In this document: one piece after another, positions 45,506-52,821 of the stretch | Layout: each line of letters begins with the position of its first letter | How positions within the stretch are numbered: the stretch's first letter is position 1 | From: Lithodes maja | Lineage: Eukaryota > Arthropoda > Malacostraca > Decapoda > Lithodidae | Assembly (NCBI GenBank): GCA_037953745.1 | Contig: JBAKBP010006553.1 | Location: forward strand, 45,127-109,126 | Reading direction: 5' to 3' | DNA length: 64,000 bases | Position numbers and translations under genes: made by a program | The notes under the pieces: generated by a model | Told to the model about the DNA's origin: nothing | The model's input: only the letters and a program-made list of their open reading frames with translations | Databases searched by the model: none

Positions 45506-45850
45506 CCAACTTTCTCGCTGATATTTTCTTCACCAACTCAACCTTGGATCCAACTTTCTCGCTAATATTTTCTCCACCAACACAACCTTGGATGAAAGAA
45601 ACCAAGATATTCCTTTACTCAGTTTGAATTCCCCTCAAATCCCCTCATTAAAGATTCACACCAGACATGTTATAAATTATAACATGTCTAGTATGAACTG
45701 AGATAATATGCAGAATGGTTATAACTTATAACCATTCTGCATATTATCTCAGTAGATAAAGCTCCAAGTCCAGATGAAATTCCATCAACAGTACTTGAAA
45801 ACATTTCCTTGGTGCTTGCTCCTGTTTTGGTAAAAGAAACTGTCTGTGTA
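45506..45850 (+). mobile_element. LINE RT relic containing palindromes
   Basis: Two tandem 44-bp copies (45506-45549 and 45550-45593; CCAACTTTCTCGCT...) read like the FST-NSTLD segment upstream of the RT at 21.3-23.6 kb. After two perfect palindromes the text reads DKAPSPDEIPSTVLENIS, the first RT block. It is a decayed fragment related to the 21305-23665 LINE class. Confidence 0.55.
45663..45753. repeat. Two adjacent perfect palindromes (27 bp and 57 bp)
   Basis: 45663-45689 has 13-bp arms around one A (AGACATGTTATAA). 45697-45753 has 28-bp arms around one C (arm starts ACTGAGATAATATGCAGAAT). They are separated by seven bases and could extrude as cruciforms. Confidence 0.92.
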
Positions 45851-45921
45851 CCCATACCTAATACCCATTTTTTGCTAACATAAATTTGTGTGATTTTCAG
45901 GCATATTGTGATTATATTGTC

Positions 45922-46915
45922 ATGGCGCCGCAACGAACCTGCACAAGTTGTTCCGGTAAATTTGGCCCTACCATGTTTGTTGATACTGATGTCCAAATTT
46001 GTAGATTTTGCCAGCTCCGAGAGAAGATTGCGGATGAATTGAATGCAGCTCACCGCAAGATCGATGCCCTGACTACGAAGCTTGAATCCCTTCAAGAATT
46101 TGCCACACTCAACGTAGGAGTGCCCTCGGCCCAAGAAACCACTACTATGTCAACCGCCATTCCAGTGCATACAGTACCGGTACCCACACCAGCAGCTACC
46201 TTAGATGTTGCAGATAATAATAATGACTCTACTCTCACTCCCCCCCCAGGACAACTTTCAGTTAGTGAGAAACAATGTCCATCCCAGTACCAGTACCAGG
46301 AAGGTCATCCCGACAACATGCCAAAACCGCTTCAAAATTCTGGCTATTGACGAGGAAGAGGAAACGGAAGAAGTTCGGCTTGTGGGCGACTCCATGGTCC
46401 GTGGCCAACTAACCGAGTTCTGTGCCAGGGCACCCAGGACCAGAAAGCGATTCTGTATCCCAGGTGGCGGCGTGGACGACATTGTTGCGGCTCTGGAAGA
46501 GGTTTCCAGGCTCGCCCCCGCAAGCACTACGTACATCATCCACGTTGGATCTAACGATGTCCAACGGACGCGGTCAGAGGAACTACTTTGCAAGTACCGG
46601 CGGCTGATCAGGTCCTTCAAGGAAAAATCTAATAGAATCTTAATTTCAGGAATTGTTCCCCGGATTGATGTAGAAAACCGATTCTACAACATAGCTACCA
46701 GTACAAATCGCCGACTAGCCAAACTCTGCAGGGAGGAGAACATCGGCTTTGTCGACACGTGGGATAATTTTTACTATGATAAATCTTTGTTTTCAGGAGA
46801 TGGTGTACATCTCAATGAAGTAGGAGCTGCACGTCTTGGTCGTCTGCTGAACGATGCAGTCAAGGATTTCCGTTCAAAAAACGGGGTCAACCAGACCCAA
46901 GACAGGGTAGTGTAA
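45922..46915 (+). pseudogene. CR1 ORF1 (zinc motif plus SGNH esterase), frameshifted
   Basis: Starts MAPQRTCTSCSGKFGP, with paired CxxC motifs (CTSC, CRFC) and a short coiled coil (KIDALTTKLESLQEF). The frame breaks in a C-run at 46239-46248 and continues in another frame from about 46240. There the SGNH-hydrolase blocks follow: VGDSMVRGQL (Ser), HVGSNDVQRTR (Asn), and GDGVHLNEVG (Asp/His). ORF1 proteins of CR1 elements bind the LINE RNA; the esterase is typical of the clade but its role is unclear. The stop is at 46913. A one-base change in the C-run would account for the break. Confidence 0.88.
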
Positions 46916-46980
46916 GTCAAATACGAACTGAAAATTCAGACAATGCACAATCAGTAACATCCAACTCTAATACTCTTAAG

Positions 46981-49779
46981 GTGTTTTATGTAAATGCTCG
47001 TAGCATACGCAATAAATTTTCAGATCTAGAGGAAATCGTGTTTACAGAACATTATGATATAATCGGCATTACAGAATCTTGGTTAAATACGGAAGACAGA
47101 GACTTTTTAGCCGAATATACGCTTCCTGGTTATACAATGTTTGAGAAAAGTCGGATCAATAGAAATGGAGGAGGAGTTCTGTTTTTTATAAAGGAAAGTC
47201 TTAATCCCGTCTTAATGTCAAAACCTCAAATTGCGAATATAGACATATCTTACGTACTATTAAATAATAAACGAGGAACTAAAATAACACTAGCTTTATT
47301 ATACAGACCCCCATCTCAATCAGTGCAAACTGACAGTGAAATTTATGAACAAATTGCAGAAATAACTAACATACAAGATACCGTAATTCTTGGCGATTTC
47401 AACTTACCCGTGACTAAATGGGGCGATATTCTTACTTCACACTCTGGACACGACCTCTATGCTAACTTGCAAGAGAGTTCACTTTTTCAATTTGTACAAT
47501 CTCCGACCCGTGGTAATAATGTGCTTGACCTTGTACTCGCAACAAAAGAAGAATTAATAGAGAATTTGAATGTTGGTGATGAATTCAGTAACAGCGACCA
47601 TCGTACGATAACTTTCACTTTAAAGTTTACTAGTAACAAATCAAATAGCAGCATTGAGAAAGTCCCTAATTTCAAGAAAGCAAATTTTCATAAACTTAAA
47701 TCAAAACTTAAAGAAACTGACTGGAGCTTTCTGACTAACAATAACGACATAAATACATCTTGGGAGTGTTTCACAACCACTTACCTTAAGGCAGTGCAAG
47801 ACTGCATACCATCGAAAATACGGCGTCCAGGCCAAAATGATAAGCCCAAATGGTGGAATAAAGATATTTCAGACTGTCTGCTTGCTAAAAAATTTGCTAA
47901 TGATAGATTAAAATCCTCACAAAATGATGAAGAACGGGTGAAATTTGTAGAGCTACGACGCAAAGCCAAAAAGTTAATTAAGCAAAGTAAAAAGACCCTG
48001 GAGTTACATGTTGCGAATCAAAGTAAAACAAACCCGAAAGAATTCTATAGTTATATCAGAAAGAAAAAAGTAGTTACTTCAACTGTTGGACCGTTAGTCG
48101 ATGAAAATGGAGAATACACCAAAGACGAAGTACAAATGAGTAATGCCCTCAATACCTTCTTTGCATCAGTTTTTACAACCGAAGACCTCAGTGATATCCC
48201 TACACCATCGCCGATTCAGATTGATAATTCAGATGTTCTAAGCAATATCACCGTTACAGAGAGAGAAGTATTGAATTGTTTAGATAAACTCAAGGTAAAT
48301 AAAACGCCTGGACCTGATACAATCTCACCTAGAGTTCTAAAGGAAGCTAAGGATGAGCTCTCCAAACCACTGACATTGCTATTCAATGAATCCTTGCAGT
48401 CTGGGACTATGCCTGATCAGTGGAAGCTAGCCAACGTAACACCGATATTAAAAAAAGGCAGCAAATCCCTACCCAGTAACTATCGTCCAATTAGCTTAAC
48501 ATCAATTGTATGTAAAATGCTAGAAACGGTCATAAGAGACAGACTCGTAAATCACTTAGAGGCAAATAACTTACTTAAAGATACTCAACACGGCTTTCGT
48601 AAAAAACGTTCCTGTTTAACAAACCTCTTAGACTTCTTCCACGATATCTTCAACCTCTACGATGAGAGTAAAGCTGTAGATATTATATACCTTGATTTTC
48701 AAAAGGCCTTTGACAAAGTTCCCCACAAACGATTACTGCTAAAACTAAAAGCGCATGGAATACAAGACGGTGTGTTGAAATGGATAGAAAATTGGCTCAG
48801 CGACAGAAAGCAAAGAGTAGTCATAAACGGTAAGGCATCTAAATGGACCAATGTAAGTAGTGGGGTACCCCAGGGATCGGTACTAGGACCAATTCTCTTT
48901 CTAATTTACATCAACGACATAGATGAGGGTCTCACCTGTACAGTCTCGAAATTTGCTGACGATACAAAAATTGCAAATAGCGTACTCTCAAAAGAACAAG
49001 TTGACGATATGCAACACAATCTAGATAAATTGTCATGTTGGGCCCAAATTTGGCAAATGAGTTTCAATGCGGATAAATGTAAAGTACTACATATCGGATA
49101 CCTAAATGAGAAAGCAAACTATTCGATGAATGGCACTCAGCTTAAGAATGTAAACAAAGAAACCGATCTGGGAGTAACAATATCGAGTAACCTAAAACCG
49201 AGTCAACAATGTTCAGAAGTTGTTAAGAAGGCAAACAAAATAATTGGCTTTATAGGCAGGTCATTTGAGCATAAATCCAAAGATGTTATCCTAACCCTTT
49301 ACAATTCCTTAGTCCGCCCTCTTCTGGAATACTGCGTTCAATCCTGGTGCCCTTATTACCAAAAAGATATAAACAAGCTAGAACGAGTTCAACGTAGAGT
49401 TACCAAAATGATACCTAGCCTAAAGAACAAACCATACGAAGAGCGTCTTAGAGAATTAAATCTATTTCCTTTAACCCAGCGCAGATTAAGAGGCGACTTA
49501 ATTCAAGTGTTCAAAATCATCAAAGGCATCGACAATATGAACTGTAGTAAGTACTTCACTATCGACCAATCTAATTACACGCGGGGAAACGGTTGCAAAA
49601 TTATTGGTAAATCTTTTAACTCACACGAATCTAAGAATTTCTTCTTCAATCGAGTTGTCAACTTGTGGAATGGGCTTCCCCGAGACGTTATAGACTGCAG
49701 CACCGTTGATTCATTTAAACTCCGCTTAGACAAATATCTCGCATCAAACCCGCGACTGACTGCGTTTGTAAATGAATAA
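46981..49779 (+). CDS. CR1 ORF2: endonuclease and reverse transcriptase (copy 1)
   Basis: About 932 open codons. The APE-type endonuclease occupies roughly residues 1-215, with NARSIRNKFSDLEE, GITESWL (catalytic Glu), ILGDFNLP and NSDHRTITF. The RT has LKVNKTPGPDTISPRVLK, PSNYRPISLTS, QHGFRKKRSCLTN, YLDFQKAFDKVPHKR, SSGVPQGSVLGPILFLIYIN and SKFADDTKIA (catalytic Asp pair near residue 659), then the thumb. All catalytic motifs are present and no stop interrupts it, so it may encode an active enzyme. There is no ATG: the first homologous codon is GTG, and the frame is open upstream into the end of ORF1 in the -1 frame. Confidence 0.93.
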   Translation: MFYVNARSIRNKFSDLEEIVFTEHYDIIGITESWLNTEDRDFLAEYTLPGYTMFEKSRINRNGGGVLFFIKESLNPVLMSKPQIANIDISYVLLNNKRGTKITLALLYRPPSQSVQTDSEIYEQIAEITNIQDTVILGDFNLPVTKWGDILTSHSGHDLYANLQESSLFQFVQSPTRGNNVLDLVLATKEELIENLNVGDEFSNSDHRTITFTLKFTSNKSNSSIEKVPNFKKANFHKLKSKLKETDWSFLTNNNDINTSWECFTTTYLKAVQDCIPSKIRRPGQNDKPKWWNKDISDCLLAKKFANDRLKSSQNDEERVKFVELRRKAKKLIKQSKKTLELHVANQSKTNPKEFYSYIRKKKVVTSTVGPLVDENGEYTKDEVQMSNALNTFFASVFTTEDLSDIPTPSPIQIDNSDVLSNITVTEREVLNCLDKLKVNKTPGPDTISPRVLKEAKDELSKPLTLLFNESLQSGTMPDQWKLANVTPILKKGSKSLPSNYRPISLTSIVCKMLETVIRDRLVNHLEANNLLKDTQHGFRKKRSCLTNLLDFFHDIFNLYDESKAVDIIYLDFQKAFDKVPHKRLLLKLKAHGIQDGVLKWIENWLSDRKQRVVINGKASKWTNVSSGVPQGSVLGPILFLIYINDIDEGLTCTVSKFADDTKIANSVLSKEQVDDMQHNLDKLSCWAQIWQMSFNADKCKVLHIGYLNEKANYSMNGTQLKNVNKETDLGVTISSNLKPSQQCSEVVKKANKIIGFIGRSFEHKSKDVILTLYNSLVRPLLEYCVQSWCPYYQKDINKLERVQRRVTKMIPSLKNKPYEERLRELNLFPLTQRRLRGDLIQVFKIIKGIDNMNCSKYFTIDQSNYTRGNGCKIIGKSFNSHESKNFFFNRVVNLWNGLPRDVIDCSTVDSFKLRLDKYLASNPRLTAFVNE

Positions 49780-50005
49780 CTTTATTGTATACCCCCCTCA
49801 GTTACTAACCCATCTGTCCCCTACTAACTTCCTAATCCTGCCACGGACATTAGTTCTAGGGCAGTAGTTCCCTTTCCAATGTTCCCTTACCCACTCTAAA
49901 CCACTGTTTGGACACTTGATCCTCAGTGTTTTGGAGGACAAGCAGCCTAGAAGGGTCACTAGACCTGTTGTTGCTTGATTTCCTTTGTACTCCTTTGTAC
50001 TGTAT

Positions 50006-50007
<2 letters not shown>

Positions 50008-50059
<52 letters not shown>

Positions 50060-50129
50060 GTTGTCAAAGTTCGTTTAGTAATATTTAATTCATATACTGG
50101 GAAACCAAAACATTCTGATTGTACTGTAT

Positions 50130-50196
<67 letters not shown>

Positions 50197-50266
50197 GTTG
50201 TCAAAGTTCGTTTAGTAATATTTAATTCATATACTGGGAAACCAAAACATTCTGATTGTACTGTAT

Positions 50267-50306
<40 letters not shown>
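50008..50306. repeat. (CT)n array with two duplicated spacers
   Basis: Three long CT tracts (about 50008-50057, 50132-50193, 50268-50306) alternate with two near-identical 75-bp spacers (CATGTTGTCAAAGTTCGTTT ... TTGTACTGTATAG). The unit of spacer plus CT tract is thus tandemly duplicated. The array lies between CR1 copy 1 and CR1 copy 2. Confidence 0.92.
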
Positions 50307-50309
<3 letters not shown>

Positions 50310-51275
50310 AGCACTACCCGTGCTACCGCCAGACGCTGCAGACGCTCTGTCAACGCTCTCACGATATCGATCATAATTTGAGTATTAACTACTCATCCTC
50401 TTCATTCTTGTGCATGAAAGGTGGTTAAGAGCACGTTTAACCATCCTGTAGCTTAGTAAGCAACACTGCACGATATTTCGCTGTGTATTGACTGATAAAC
50501 TTTGTGTTTATCACAAGACTCCTGCTCGGACAGGGCGCCACTAGCGCCATCTATTGTTTTGTTTTGCTTTGTAAACAAACGCTCTCTTATTACTATTTTA
50601 TATAAAATCGTAGCCCCTAATTTTACCCATTACCTACTGTAGTAAGTATCTATTTAACTGCATTGTATGTAAGTAAAGCTTTGCATATTAATTTGCTAAT
50701 AAACAATATTGTTTGCTAACTAACCTGCCTACAGAGACTAACGCCGACGCCATTTTGTAAACAAACCTTTTGGGGGGATTATACATTAAATTCCAGCAAA
50801 TTTTGTACCAAATTTAAGTGCATTCATTTATCTTTTCCCCCTAGATATATTCTTGACTTTTTCTCCTCAGACTGATTTTACTTTAAGCTAAGGGTGGTAT
50901 TTGTACAAACTAACCTAGCCTAACCCAACCTGCCAAGCTTTTGACCTAACCCAAACCTAGCCTAGCCTATAGCCAGCCAATCTGTTTTATTATTAACTCT
51001 TGTAGATATTGTATTTAGTATCCTACTGTAGCTATACAGTATATATCTGTAATTTTAGTTGTTGCTTGCACGATCTTGTAATAACCTTTGACTGATACAC
51101 TTTTTTTATCTAAAAAGAGTAGGCTACTGCTTTACTAGGCTACAGTGACACCAGGTCCATCTGTTGACACAGTATATTAACCCCTTGTGTGCAGTCACAC
51201 TTTATTTTTATATAATCTCTATTTGGTGAATTGTATAGTTAGTTACATATTCTGTTATACATATATTTGTTTAAG

Positions 51276-51505
51276 GTTAGGTTATCACACCTGGTAGCCT
51301 ATTTCTGCGAATTTCAATTTTATTATTTTCGGTTAGGCTATTCAACGCTGGTAGCCTATTATTGCGTATTTCAATTTTTAAAAAAAACTTTTGGTTAGGC
51401 TATCGCCCCTGGAAGCCTAATTCTGCGTATCTCAACATTTTTGTTTTCGGTTAGGCTATCACCCCTGATAACCTATTTCTGCGTATTTCAGCATATTTGT
51501 TTTCG
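51276..51505. repeat. Four tandem units of about 57 bp in CR1 5' UTR
   Basis: GTTAGGTTATC/GTTAGGCTATC starts recur at 51276, 51332, 51393 and 51450, ending at 51505. Each unit contains GTAGCCTATT-like and TGCGTATTTCA text. They are followed by short GTGAGTGAAGTGTTTT repeats up to 51590. Repeated 5' UTR units resemble the promoter monomers of other LINEs; that role here is inference. Confidence 0.82.
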
Positions 51506-51605
51506 GTTGAAGTGATTGAAGTGTTTTTAAAGTGAGTGAAGTGTTTTAAAGTGAGTGAATTGTTTTTTAAGTGAGTGAAGTGATCTGAAGAAAGTGACTG
51601 TCACC

Positions 51606-52643
51606 ATGCCTCGCGCTTGTGCGAACTGCGCCGGTAGGTTTGGTGAGTCCATGTTTGCTACTATCGATCTTCAAGACTGCCGGCTCTGCCAACAACGAGA
51701 GAATTTTACAGTGAAATTAGATGAAGCCTACAACAAGATCAACGTCCTCACCATGAAGCTGGAATCACTCCAAGAGTTTGTAACACTCAACGTTGGAGTA
51801 CCACAAACTTCAATTGTCACCGCAACTCCAGCAGCCACCAACGCCCCAACGTCAACTGCCAACAATTCAACGCCTACAGTAGCCACTTCAGCTGATGTAT
51901 CCGATACTCAAGATACAAATAGTGACTCTCTTCCCCCTCAAGACAACTTCCGTGTCGTGAGGAACAACGTTTGCCCCAAGACCAGGAAACACATACCGAT
52001 TACCGAGTGTCAAAACCGTTTCCAGATACTCGCAGACTCAGATGACGAAGAGGAAATAGAAGAAGTCCGGCTCGTGGGAGACTCGATGATACGTGGTCAG
52101 CTCACAGAGTTTTGCGCCAGGGCACCTAAGACCAGGAAGCGTTTTTGTATCCCTGGTGGTGGTGTGGATGACGTAGTTGCAGCAGTTGACGAAGTATCAA
52201 AGCTGGCCCCTGCTAATACAATGTACGTCATCCACGTTGGATCCAACGATGTGCAGCGAACCCGGTCGGAAGATTTGCTTTTAAAGTACCAGCAGCTGAT
52301 CAAGTCGTTTAAGGAGAAGTCATCAAGGATCATCGTCTCAGGAATCGTCCCCCGGCTCGGTGTAGAGAGCCGATTTTACAACATAGCCACCAGCACAAAT
52401 CGTTGTCTAGCAAACCTCTGCAGGAAGGAGAACGTGGGATTCGTCGACACCTGGGACAATTTCTACTACGATGACTATTTGTTTTCGGACGATGGAGTTC
52501 ATCTGAACCAGGTGGGAGCAGCACGTTTTGGGCGTCTTCTCAACGATGCGGTGAAGGATTTTCGGAGAAGAAATCGACTCAGCACAGGACAACCAGGAAG
52601 GAGGACCGAAGACAGCGAGGACGGCAACCTACAAAGGAATTAA
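51606..52643 (+). CDS. CR1 ORF1: zinc motif, coiled coil, SGNH esterase (copy 2)
   Basis: 345 codons from ATG (CACCATGCC context) to TAA. The N-terminus is MPRACANCAGRFGESM, with CxxC pairs CANC and CRLC. A short heptad region (KINVLTMKLESLQEF) follows, then a Thr/Ser/Ala-rich linker and an acidic patch (DSDDEEEIEEV). The esterase has VGDSMIRGQL (Ser at about residue 160), HVGSNDVQRTR (Asn near 212) and DDGVHLNQVG (Asp/His near 294-297), giving a complete SGNH set. The C-terminus is basic. Family knowledge: CR1 ORF1 proteins form RNPs with LINE RNA. The start was chosen at the ATG matching copy 1 rather than upstream in-frame GTG. Confidence 0.92.
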   Translation: MPRACANCAGRFGESMFATIDLQDCRLCQQRENFTVKLDEAYNKINVLTMKLESLQEFVTLNVGVPQTSIVTATPAATNAPTSTANNSTPTVATSADVSDTQDTNSDSLPPQDNFRVVRNNVCPKTRKHIPITECQNRFQILADSDDEEEIEEVRLVGDSMIRGQLTEFCARAPKTRKRFCIPGGGVDDVVAAVDEVSKLAPANTMYVIHVGSNDVQRTRSEDLLLKYQQLIKSFKEKSSRIIVSGIVPRLGVESRFYNIATSTNRCLANLCRKENVGFVDTWDNFYYDDYLFSDDGVHLNQVGAARFGRLLNDAVKDFRRRNRLSTGQPGRRTEDSEDGNLQRN

Positions 52644-52821
52644 ATACTAATCCGTCAAGAACCGCGAATTTGGATAAATCTCCACCAACACGACCCAAAT
52701 TCAAAACCGTCAGGGATAACGACCGAGGACCGAGGACAGCCATGAATGTAAATGTAGATCCGACCAGAACCAAAAATTCGATGAAAGAACGTTCTCGAGT
52801 TCTAAAACCGCAACTTTAAAG

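Larger units (their letters stand above)
45880..50015 (+). mobile_element. CR1 LINE, near full length (copy 1)
   Basis: Contains ORF1 (frameshifted), an intact ORF2, and the family 3' UTR ending CTTTGTACTCCTTTGTACT, the short terminal repeat shared with 14440, 55845 and 60658 (minus). CR1-clade features are the esterase ORF1, the APE endonuclease and the short 3' microsatellite end instead of poly(A). Its 3' end runs into (CT)n. Confidence 0.93.

Noticed and set aside
50880..50970. Telomere-like CCTAACC words
   Set aside because: Irregular CCTA/CCTAACC text, not an ordered TTAGG array.
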